Positions 55,126 through 64,000 of a stretch of 64,000 nt of DNA are shown one piece after another; the stretch's first letter is position 1, and each line of letters starts with the position of its first letter. The position numbers and the translations under genes are program-made. The DNA comes from Ricinus communis (taxonomy: Eukaryota; Streptophyta; Magnoliopsida; Malpighiales; Euphorbiaceae), in the NCBI RefSeq assembly GCF_019578655.1, contig NC_063260.1:26498888-26562887 (forward strand). The letters run 5' to 3'. The notes beneath the pieces were generated by a model. It saw nothing but the letters and a program-made list of their open reading frames with translations. It did not search any database and had not been told where the DNA came from.

Positions 55126-56517
55126 ATGGAGCCAAAACTGAAAATAAAAATCGAGGAGACAGTGAGGGAAATCTTGGAAGAATCAGACATGGAAACGACG
55201 ACGGAAAATCAGATTCGGAAAATAGCGTCACGAAAGCTCGAACTTGACCTCAATAAATCGGAATACAAAGCGTTTGTGCGTCATGTCGTCAATAACTTTC
55301 TAGAAGAACAGAATGCGAAAGAGGAACAAGGACATAGCAAGGAGCCTGAGTTTGACGATGACGGTGACCTCATCGTTTGCAGAGTCAGTTGCTTGCCTTA
55401 TCTTTCTTCTTTTAAAAAATTAAATAAATTTTGCCTTGTTTTGTTTTTATTTTATTTTTATTTTGTTGGTGAAGTTCAGTTATCAGAAAAGAGAAAAGTT
55501 ACGATTCAGAATTTTAGAGGAACAACTTTGGTGTCAATAAGAGAGTTTTATAAAAAGGATGGCAAAGAACTTCCTACTTCTAAAGGTTTGATCTTTTTGT
55601 TTTTCTTTTGATTCTTTTTACTGATGCAAATGAAATATGAATCTATAATATTGTACCTAAATATTATTCTGGTATGTTTGTAGTTATGACAATATTTTTA
55701 GCCGAGTTGTGTGTCAGTGGCAGTGCTTACTTAGTCAAGTTTCTGCTGTCCAAACACTAAACTTCCCAACCATCAAAACTTATTTCATTCTGTTTTCTGA
55801 TAACATTCATTGGAATTTGTCCATTTTTGTTTCATCAATTTTCTTTTTTCTTTTTTTTAATTACCTTGTCTGACCTGTCATTTTGATGTATTAGGCTTTC
55901 GTTTTAAGTGTAGCTTACAGGCATTATGTGCGTGGTTTTGTGTAATGACTGATGTGGCGCCCCTACAAGTTTTTTGTTTGTAAAGGATGAGATAGAGAAG
56001 TAATTCTCAATATGGGAATAGTTTTCTAGTACAAAACTTATGAATTTAGAACAAATTAGTATGGATTGACCAAGCAATATAAAGTTAAGATTCTTATTAC
56101 AGTAGTTTTGGATTATAGCTGTGTTCCTGCATGGCTCGTGTAATTTATAATGAGATAATATTGTGTTTCAGCGGCTTGTTTTTGTGTGAATAACTTATAT
56201 ACCAGAAAAGGATTTAATATTCAACTGAATCATCCTGGTTTGGCATGGACATAAATCTGTGTGAATATGGCTGTGCAATTGTGCATGTATTGGAAGTTCG
56301 GCAATTTGGATTAAGTTTGTGTGTAAAAAGGCTAGTTAAGCACATGTTCCTTTTCTTGGTGTGCTGGCATTTTTGTGCTGTTATTATGAAGAGCCACTTT
56401 CATTGCACTTCTGCTTTATGTTCAGGGATTAGCTTGAAAGAGGAGCAATGGTCGGCTTTAAAGAAGAACATACCTGCCATAGAGGAAGCCATAAGGGAGA
56501 TGGAAGACAGGTTGTAA
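55126..56517 (+). CDS. KELP: RNA polymerase II transcriptional coactivator KELP
   Basis: Three exons: 55126-55383, 55480-55585, 56426-56517; 151 residues, near the family length. Residues 1-65 are a DEK_C domain (KIEETVREILEESDM, then IRKIASRKLELDL and YKAFVRHVVNNFL). An acidic linker (EPEFDDDGDLIVCRL) leads to the PC4/Sub1 domain (KRKVTIQNFRGTTLVSIREF, then YKKDGKELPTSKGISL and EEQWSALKKNIPAIEEAI). PC4-type coactivators bind single-stranded and melted DNA and help activated RNA polymerase II transcription; KELP was found as a partner of KIWI in Arabidopsis. The start at 55126 is the first ATG giving the family N-terminus. It lies downstream of its DEK_C-only paralogue on the same strand. Confidence 0.95.
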
Positions 56518-57635
56518 TGACAAGTGCAGGTTTTGTAAGGAAGTTATTTGAGGATTGGAATGTACGATTCATATTTAGCTTGATAACATCTTTTGAAACC
56601 TTGATTTTGCTAATGGTGATGGTTATAAAGTGACTTAACGCAGTTAAGCAATGCATACCTTTTAGGTTTTGCAATTGCCTCCAGGATTTTGCTAGTTTTA
56701 ACTGCAGATATGTTCTTGATCCATCCTATTATCTGTTTTAGTTTTATATATGCAAAATACTCCAATAATAGATGAATGCCAAATATTATTAATATTAAAT
56801 AATTGCAGTACATGTAAGTTATCCAGTCCAGTCCAAGTGTAAAATACCATTTATGTGTCACTTAGCACTCTGATCGCACAATAGTGTTGTAAGTGATTGA
56901 CAGAATCTTTGAGGCCCTTACAAAGAAAAGAGCTTGCCAGATGGAGCAATCCAGCTATATGACCTGGTGACTCCATTGGCAACTATCCTGCCAGACTATC
57001 GGGTACGACCTCCTATTTTTCTTTCTTTTCATGACGTTTTCATAGGTTGTGTTTTAAACAACTCTTAAGTCATATCCGGACAAATCCCAATGAGGAACTA
57101 GGCCAAATTGTGGCCCACCCCTTGGATGATAAGAGCATTCAAATGACAAACTACATTTAAGTGGTTACTGTTAACGCCATAATAGCCAACGCAGATTATA
57201 CATTGTTTTCCATTATCAGTAGGTTGGACAATAAATTTTCTAAGAATAATACTTGTAAAACAGTGTCTGCCATCCTTCCTGGCGATACCAATTTATCAAA
57301 TTGTACAAAACGAATAGCAACCATGTACAAGGAGAATCCTATATAAGTACTGCACTTGATCAACCCATCACACATTAATATGCTCCTCTATGGCCTAAAA
57401 AAATGCTATACGTGTGTTTCAATAGGATTATTAGATCTGCGCAGATAAGGTATGCAATGACACAGAAAGTTACAATTAAAGATGTAGAAAGGCATATCGA
57501 GCATAGCTAATTAATTTCTCAAAATATGCAGCTCAAATGCACTAATGTTCTGTTATACAGTTTGTACAGTATCGAGTTTACATGAAACAGGTGATGTAAA
57601 ACGCGATAAGTATAGGTGATTATGTTAAAGCTTAA
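56518..57635. other. Intergenic region after KELP with a possible exon relic
   Basis: This contains the KELP 3' UTR and gene-poor DNA. A plus-strand stretch at 56920-57001 reads KSLPDGAIQLYDLVTPL, then ATILPDYR with a GTACGA donor-like end; it looks coding but has no partner exon and I cannot name it. An open frame at 57161-57346 has no family resemblance. Confidence 0.45.
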
Positions 57636-57767
57636 TCAACTCGGAAGGTACTTCTGTTTCTTCTTTACCTGTAAAGATGAACTTGGAGGAGGGCCCTTTA
57701 TCTTCTTGGCCAATGCATTAGTTCTGCTTTTTAACTCTTCATAGCTGCCCTCATGATTAACATCATT
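57636..57767 (-). pseudogene. Unidentified coding-like fragment
   Basis: On the minus strand an open stretch reads NDVNHEGSYEELKSRTNALA, then KKIKGPPPSSSLQVKKKQKYLPS and a TGA at 57636-57638. A shifted frame just upstream (to about 57830) reads RKAAKNIEEHG, so a frameshift may separate two parts of one old reading frame. The mix of charged residues and the PPP block look like protein, not noise, but I do not recognise a family. It may be the 3' end of a decayed gene or an exon carried here by a transposon. Confidence 0.3.
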
Positions 57768-57929
57768 GTTACACCGTGTTCCTCAATATTTTTGGCAGCC
57801 TTTCTTTTTCCAAATGACAAACTACAGAAAGCAGCAGTTAGAATGATAAAAATAGCTTTGCTGTGCACTAATCCTTCCCCCGTCGCTTAGGCCTACAATG
57901 TCTGAGGTAGTAATGCTTGAAGGTTGAGC

Positions 57930-58450
57930 TGCTGTTCCTGAATTTGTAATGGGTCAGTGTACATGCGGATGGATTTGGAGTCTTAAGAAAATAATATGTA
58001 CAAATTTCACACGTAAATACAGGGGAAACTGAGTCTCTAATTCAGCCATCTGATGTGCCATATGGACTGGGTCATCGTCTGCATCTGGTCAGGATCTTAA
58101 TCTACTGTATTCGATTAACTTTAGATATTCATGTGGCTATCAACTTTTGATGATGCACACAATAGTCTACCAATTTCCAACCTTGAAGAACTCAAAATTA
58201 TTATTATTATTATCGAACATAATCCAGGGTGAATAGAAGATAATGTCTTGTTTCGCTGGAATATTGGAGTGACATGGGGCTGAAGATAGTTTCCAAAGCT
58301 CCAAGTGGGCAAGGGAGGAGGGTGAATGGTGATGAAGTTATGCATCTGAAATGGTCATCTAACTAGCAGAGACAGAGACGGGTTGTTTTAGTGAAAATGG
58401 AACACGGACTCTGGCTTCTACCAATCTAAACAGGCAGTAGAATTTGGCAT
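57930..58450 (+). repeat. Diverged segmental copy related to 61668-61920
   Basis: Several blocks recur in order about 3.5 kb downstream: GAATTTGTAATGGGTC at 57950 against GGATTTGTAATGGATC at 61674; GGATTTGGAGTCTTAAGAAA against GATTTGGGGCTTTAAAGAAA; GGGGCTGAAGATAGTTT near 58275 against GGAGCTGAAGAGAGTTT near 61786; AAGTGGGCAAGGGA against AAGTGGGCAAAGGGA; and CTGGCTTCTACCAATCT against CTGGTTTCTACTAATCT. The two segments are old duplicates with indels. Confidence 0.6.
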
Positions 58451-59269
58451 GATGGTGCAAATAAACATAAAATCTTTAGCTTTTTTAAGCAAGAGTGTCT
58501 CAGAGGTTTATGTACATAGCATATACACTGTCTGAAAATCTCTATTTTGTGATAACAGAAGGCATATGGTTGTTTTTGTTTGAAACCCTTGAGTACCTCC
58601 CTTTGAAGTCACAGCGGCATTAAGACCAACTGTTTTTAATTAGGCCAAAAGTTAAATATGAATCAAAAGAAAACCTAAAATAGAAAACAAAAAAAAAAAA
58701 AAAAAGCAAAAAGTTTGACATATTTTGTACAGAAATACGGATGTAATGACAATTTATATTATATATTATTTTTTTATTTTCGTAATAATACCTTGTTTAA
58801 TAGAGTAACTCTTTTAAAGGCAATACCATAAAATAATCTATTATTGGCTGAAACAGAAATATGGGATCCTATAAGAATATTATTTTAATATACTATTTAT
58901 TAACCAGCTCATAAGTGTATTTACTAAATTCTTTTTTATTAGAAAAGGCTAAAATACTTGGTAATTAATTTCTCTCCAAATAGGAGAATAAAAAGTCTTT
59001 GGTAATTAACCAGCTCTTCTTCCCTTGGATGATCTGGTTCGTCTATCAACTTGACAATATGTACTAAACGATTCTTTCAAACTTTCTTCTTAATTGATTC
59101 ATTGATATTTCTTTATGAACTAAAACTCTTTGTTTTGTCTTGCTTCTTAATGAATCGATTCTTTGATTGTTCATTATGGACTGAAACTAAAAGTGAAAAT
59201 TTGGTTGCATCCTTTTTGTCTCATAAAAATATGGGCTCAAGGTAAACATAATTAAAAAAATATTGAACT
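58451..59269. other. Intergenic region, no gene recognised
   Basis: AT-rich sequence with an A-run near 58689-58704. Short internal repeats of ATTGATTCATTGATATT and ATTCTTT type occur near 59085-59165. No gene or RNA signal seen. Confidence 0.45.
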
Positions 59270-60080
59270 CGTCACTTTGTGGAGATATATTTGCGCTAAG
59301 ACTGAAAAATGGCTTTTCTTGGAACTCAGTTTAAATTTCTTGATATTGTAATTATGATGGATTTAAGTGTAGATTTTGTTGTGTTCCAGAATTCTGTAAG
59401 CATATACAGCAACTTGTGGCTAAAGTACTGAAAATTGGTTTTGTCAAATATCGCCATAAACTTTTCATTACAGTTCCTGATCAATGTGAGCTTTTGTGGG
59501 TTGCTTGTGTGGCAAGAATATTAAATTATCGGTTTTCTTAGGTCTCATGTACACTTGATCCTGGCTAAAAATAGTGAAAGTGGGTTTTCTTGTTCTTATG
59601 CATCTAAAAATATTGAAATAAGGGTTCTCTTTGATCCTTGTCATTAGTTCCTGATAGTGTAAGTTTTGCGGGTGGCTTATGTTGCTAAGGGATTAAATAA
59701 TGCGTATTCTTAGAATTCCATTTGCATCTCTTTCTTTATGTCTTCCAAATCCTGCTGATTATGTTGGACTCTTTAAGCGCGTGGATTATGTGATTTTCCG
59801 GATGCTATGGTCATTTTAGAGCAATACGTGGCTGAAAATTAAAAAAAAATGAGATTTTATTAAATCTCACCCTAAAATTTGTCTCACACTTCCTTATAGT
59901 GTTGGATTTTGAGGGTTGCTTGTGTGGCTAAAAGATTGAAAAATCGGTAGCTTTACTTAGATGTCGGTCTGCATTTCTTGAGCTTATGCCTTCTAAATCC
60001 TGCATAAAAACATTGAAAATGGGTTTTGGTTGAATCTCACTTCAAAATTCATTTCAGTTCTTGATATCATAAGAGAATCT
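59270..60080 (+). repeat. Diverged short tandem repeats related to the right-edge array
   Basis: At least three weak copies of a motif GGGTTGCTTGTGTGGCTAAA, each followed by ATTGAAAAATCGGTTTTCTT-like sequence, occur near 59498, 59670 and 59910, about 170-240 bases apart. Each is preceded by TTCCTGATAGTGTAAG-type sequence. The same motif (GAGGGTTGCTTATATGGCTAAA) recurs in the 461-bp array at 62919-64000. The copies are too diverged to be recent. Confidence 0.5.
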
Positions 60081-60629
60081 AATTCTTATTATTTTCTTTG
60101 ATGATTGAGTTGCCTTCTGACCTGATATCATCATTGCTTCAAATTTCCTTAGCTGTTGTAGCAAGTCTGCTTGCGGAGTAAATTGAAGAGAATTTCCATG
60201 TTCTAATGTTCGATTCCAGTTTAGCAATTTAATGGTCTCTCAGAAGCTAATGTAAATTTTCAATGCCACAAAATTGTGCGAAAATGAGATGATCATTGAA
60301 ATAGTAGACTGACCATCGAGTGCCTAGAGGGTTATTGTAGTAACATGTCAATAAATGGATACTTTTTCCTCTTGACTTAGAACTGGACCAATTGGCAAAG
60401 TGAAAGTGCAACCATGAAGACAATTGTAGCTGTAACATTGTTCAATTTTTCATTAGTTTATTTTCTTGGTTTACTACTTGATCATAGCAAATACCAAATG
60501 AGCTGAATTGGTTTAAAGTACATTCAGATAATTGCTTGCATCATAATTCACTCTTAAAAGTTTTTAAATGAAAAATTGTGACTCCATTTTTAGGTATTGT
60601 CCAAAGAAGATCCTTAAAAACCATATGTG
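60081..60629. other. Intergenic region, no gene recognised
   Basis: Sequence between the weak tandem repeats and the kinase relic. The open frame at 60247-60438 on the minus strand has no family resemblance. Confidence 0.4.
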
Positions 60630-61560
60630 TTATTCTAGAGATTTTGGACTTGCTAAAGTAAAACTTTGACAAAGGGTTGAAAGGGGAAACATGAAATATA
60701 AGAATTATTAAATCTTGTCTGTTTGCTTTATCTCTTGGTCATGATATGATTTCAAAGACGGTGTAGGATAACAAGTGGGCATACAATGTTTCTTTTGTAG
60801 CTGTGCAAAGCTTAAGATGGTTGAATGCAAGTTTTCGTTTTCATCTCTTTCTTTTATTTATTTATCAGTTCTTATAGAAATTATTGCTCTATTTCTTAGC
60901 CTTGTTTTGCTTTAACAAAATTATTGGGTTTAGATATGCAGACATGTATTTTCACCTTCGGACAAATTAAAGCTGCTTCAAACAACTTTAATCCAGCAAA
61001 CAACATTGGAGGCATAGTGCTTTTTAGGTGACTTGTCTTTTCTTTTTCTTCTTCTAAGAAAAAAGAAATTCCTTAACAAGTGAAGGCTCAATTAAGACTA
61101 AAACACTACAGGTGGTACTATTGTTCCTGTTAAGCAATTTTCTTCTAGATCAAAGCAGAGAAATTGAGAAAGTTTTGAATGAAGAAGGCATGATTTCTGC
61201 GTTACAACACCACAATCTTGTTAGATTGTATGGACGTTGTGTTGAAAGGAATCAATTATTGTTGGTATATGAGTACATGGAAGAACGATAGCCTTGAGCA
61301 GAGTTTGTTAAGTAAGCTTACTATTCGGTTCTCCAACTTTGTTGGCAATATGTAACTTGTGCAACTTGATCAAGAAACGAAGAAACAATCTAACCTCACA
61401 AGGTAGCACTTAAGGACGTTGATTATATTGATTGCTCTTATATGTTGATGGCAGGCAAGAAGAAAAGCCAGTTGGTATTGGACTGGTCTACAAGGCAAAG
61501 GATTTGTATTGGCACTGCATGAACAATCTGCATTATTCATGATTTGCATTTGGATTTGTT
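60630..61560 (+). pseudogene. LRR receptor-like kinase (subfamily VIII-2) pseudogene fragments
   Basis: Four pieces of a Ser/Thr receptor kinase are visible. First, SRDFGLAK (activation-loop DFG) at 60634-60657. Second, TCIFTFGQIKAASNNFNPANN with IGG (start of the kinase domain) at about 60930-61030. Third, after a preserved TACAG acceptor at 61111, GGTIVPVKQFSSRSKQ with the ATP-binding Lys, then GMISALQHHNLVRLYGRCVE and NQLLLVYEYMEE ending in a stop near 61290. Fourth, QLVLDWSTRQRICIGTA then a stop at about 61470-61522. These match the LRR-VIII-2 kinases (RFK1/At1g53430 type: IKAATNNFDPANKIGEGGFG, KLDWPTRQKICVGIARGL). Stops, a missing Gly-rich loop and the DFG piece lying upstream of the N-lobe show a broken and rearranged gene, perhaps from two copies. 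Confidence 0.75.
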
Positions 61561-61667
61561 TTAGTGGAAGCTAATGTCACATTTACCTTTTATTGTGACG
61601 AGGATAAGGCAGATGGTTTTGGGTTGTTGGGATAAGCAACATGAAGACCAGACCAAGATTTTGTCTG

Positions 61668-61920
61668 TCTCCTGGATTTGTAATGGATCTAATCCAAGTG
61701 TATATGCTGATTGATTTGGGGCTTTAAAGAAATTAATAGGAGCAAATTTGACCTTGGGTACCGAAGAACCGGGTCGTCATATGGAGCTGAAGAGAGTTTG
61801 AAATCAAGTGGGCAAAGGGAATATGGTAATATCTGCTAAGAGTTTCAAGTGGGTAGGTAGAAAGAAATGAAATACATTTTCTGGTTTCTACTAATCTGAA
61901 TGGTAAATAATAATTCGTAT
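61668..61920 (+). repeat. Second copy of the 57930-58450 segment
   Basis: Partner of the diverged duplicate at 57930-58450, with the same blocks in the same order but shorter intervals. It follows the kinase relic directly, so the duplication may have included receptor-kinase sequence. Confidence 0.55.
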
Positions 61921-62079
61921 TATGTTAATCTTTTATTTTAAGTTTTTATAAATTATGGTTTCCATTAGCTTGTTGTAGTATTTATTGACCACAACTAATT
62001 TCAATGTCCATCGGCCAAACATTTTTCTCTAGAAATGAAAAATAAATCTCTGTATACACAAATACTAGCCTTAAGTACT

Positions 62080-62540
62080 ATTTACATATGTTGATTTATA
62101 ATATCTATAATATAGTGAATTTAAATATTAATTAATTTATTCTTTTTATACTTTTGACACATAAATATTATATTTAATATAATATTTATATGTAGATCAT
62201 TAAGTTATTTTTTAATTAAATAGTAATTTTAATTTAGAACATAATATTTTATTTACATTTAATTTTATTTTAATCAATAAATTAATTCTCTAACTATGAA
62301 ATAATTTATATCGTAAAAATTAGAATATCAATTATATTTGTACAAATTTTAAAAATATTTAATAGATATCTTAACATAACTTTTACATTAAATTAATAAA
62401 AAATTTGAACGTGAAAGTATTTTAATCATTTTTCAAGCTATGTGTTTAGTTATAAAATGTTCAAATTTTGTTAAAACTTATAAAATTTTATTTTATATTA
62501 TCATTAATTTATAATTAAAATTATAAGATTAAATACAAGG
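62080..62540. repeat. AT-rich repeat-like block
   Basis: An almost pure A/T block. It shares phrases with 42840-43050, such as ATAAATTAATTCTCTAACTATG against ATAAATTAGTTTTCAAATTATA and TTTTGACACATAAAT against TTTTGATACATAAAT, which suggests a common, badly worn repeat family. No ends or target duplications could be set. Confidence 0.35.
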
Positions 62541-62918
62541 GGTAGGCGAATCATGTCTAATAAATGAGTATAATCCAAATACCATCTCGCAATAATTAGG
62601 TACTGGTATGCTTTTTAAAAAAGCAACTGCTATTCCCAAAAAGGCAAAAATAAAAGAATAAAGAATGCATCAAAGTTAAGCTGTCCAGTTAACCGACTTA
62701 GAGTCAGTCAACCGCCTTTGTTGCTTGAAATAAATCCTACCCGTCCTTCCATCATTCACTATTTAATCTCAGCGTTCCATCCTCTCTACATAGACAAATC
62801 AGTCCAATTGCTACTCGCTATACGACTGTAATAGTGATTACTCGTTGGGTAACGTTGTTTTCATGACGGTGCTTTTGTGTTTTGACCTGGTTTTTTAAGT
62901 AACAGATCTCTTATTGAA
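62541..62918. other. Possible promoter/leader of a gene beyond the window
   Basis: Composition becomes less AT-rich. A stretch at 62755-62830 (CACTATTTAATCTCAGCG, then a pyrimidine-rich run with TCCATCCTCTCTACATAG) looks like a plant promoter and 5' UTR, placed just ahead of the tandem repeats. This is only a guess from composition. Confidence 0.3.
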
Positions 62919-64000
62919 TCTCATTGTTTGGTTTTGAGAGTTGCTTGTATGGCTAAAGATTGAGATATTGGTTTTCTTGTGTCTCGCTGTATATTTCTTC
63001 CTCAGGTTTTGACGCTTAATAACTCTTAAATTTTTTTGCCCCTAGAAGTATTGAAGTAACCGATTTTCTTTAACCTTTTTCATTACATTTCGTTTCAACA
63101 ATTGCTTCTGCTGTGAAAAGATTGGATTCGGTTTTCTGAGTTCACATTCTTTGATTTAATGATTCTGAATTCATTAGATTTTGTTGGCTGTCTGGGTTTT
63201 TCCGGTTTTTATCATCATATTGAGCAACATGTGGCTAAAACTATTGACCAAGGTCAGGACTTCTGCGTCCTTTACAAGGATCATTCCTTGATTCCATTCG
63301 GTTTTATTAGACAGTCAGAATAATGAGGGGATTGTTAATTTACGTTTCTTGATTTTACTGAAAATTTTGTTTTCCTGAATCTCATTATCTGGTTTTGAGG
63401 GTTGCTTATATGGCTAAAAATTGAGATATTGGTTTTCTTGTGTCTCGCTGTATATTTCTTCCTCAGGTTTTGACGCTTAATAACTCTTAAACTTTTTTGC
63501 CCCTAGAAGTATTGAAGTAATCGATTCTCTTTAACCTTTTCCATTACACTTCGTTTTAACAATTGCTTCTGCTCCGAAAAGATTGGATTCGGTTTTCTGA
63601 AGTCCACATTCTTTGATTTAATGATTCTGAATTCATTGGGTTTTGTTGGCTGTCTGGGCTTTTCCGGGTTTTATCATCATATTGAGCAACATGTGGCTAA
63701 AAATATTGACCAAGGTCAGGACTTTTGCGTCCTTTACAAGGATCATTCCTTGATTCGGTTCGGTTTTATTAGACAGTCAGAATAATGAGGGGATTGTTAA
63801 TTTACGTTTCTTGATTTTACTGAAAAATGTGTTTTCCTGAATCTCATTGTTTGGTTTTGAGAGTTGCTTGTATGGCTAAAAATTGAGATATTGGTTTTCT
63901 TGTGTCTCGCTGTATATTTCTTCCTCAGGTTTTGACGCCTAATAACTCTTAAACTTTTTTGCCCCTAGAAGTATTGAAGTAATCGATTTTCTTTAACCTT
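62919..64000 (+). repeat. Tandem repeat array, period about 461 bases, reaching the window edge
   Basis: The phrase GGTTTTGAGAGTTGCTTGTATGG (minor variants) starts near 62930, 63391 and 63853, a period of 461-462 bases. Everything between recurs in the same order: ATTGAGATATTGGTTTTCTTG, CTCGCTGTATATTTCTTCC, TTGCCCCTAGAAGTATTGAAG, GATTCTGAATTCATTAG, GAGCAACATGTGGCTAAAA, ACCAAGGTCAGGACTT and TTATTAGACAGTCAGAATAA. At least two full units and part of a third are present with few differences, so the array is fairly young. No open frame spans a unit. Confidence 0.88.

Noticed and set aside
55126..55611. A 161-residue KELP form reading through intron 1
   Set aside because: The intron happens to be open but encodes a Phe/Leu-rich run that breaks the PC4 domain; splicing 55383 to 55480 restores the family sequence.

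Overview
This is nuclear DNA from a flowering plant, most likely a eudicot and probably a rosid. Genes are spread over kilobases and cut into short exons by AT-rich introns with GT-AG borders. Intergenic DNA is AT-rich and carries worn retroelements, and every intact protein belongs to a known plant family. The species cannot be fixed from the sequence. Exon borders were chosen by hand from splice motifs, reading-frame continuity and family alignment; each multi-exon gene below sums to a whole number of codons.

Layout, left to right. (1) 1-3.6 kb: a dead LINE-type RNase H gene split by a solo LTR with a 5-bp target duplication. (2) 7.55-9.66 kb: a secreted GDSL esterase/lipase. (3) 10.2-18.3 kb, minus strand: two tandem calcineurin B-like calcium sensors, a lipidated CBL4/CBL5-type and a CBL8-type. 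(4) 18.9-19.5 kb: a 5'-truncated LINE tail with a poly(A) end. (5) 21.3-30.4 kb: a large RING plus PHD nuclear protein. (6) 31.6-38.6 kb: FTSHI1 (ARC1), a plastid FtsH-like ATPase without the protease motif, with a 1-kb hAT-like element in one intron. (7) 39.5-42.0 kb: a mid-SUN nuclear-envelope protein, SUN5-like. (8) 43.7-46.2 kb: F-box protein SKIP8. (9) 47.56 kb: a tRNA-Gln(CUG). (10) 47.8-49.0 kb: a small plastid-targeted cysteine-motif protein. (11) 50.35-50.55 kb: a Ty1-copia gag relic. (12) 52.25-56.5 kb: a stand-alone DEK_C protein followed by its paralogue KELP, a PC4-type coactivator. (13) 56.5-64 kb: gene-poor DNA with broken receptor-kinase pieces, duplicated segments and a roughly 461-bp tandem repeat that runs off the right edge.

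There is no operon logic here. Most genes are housekeeping or regulatory (chromatin and transcription, plastid ATPase, nuclear envelope, SCF ubiquitin ligase). The gene order is informative: as I recall Arabidopsis locus numbers, the neighbours match two separate chromosome 4 segments (At4g10920-10950 and At4g23940-23950) interleaved into one block, as expected if Arabidopsis lost alternate copies after a genome duplication. I found no clearly new molecular system. The least explained items are the 461-bp repeat array, the KELP-derived DEK_C gene, and two short coding-like stretches near 57 kb.
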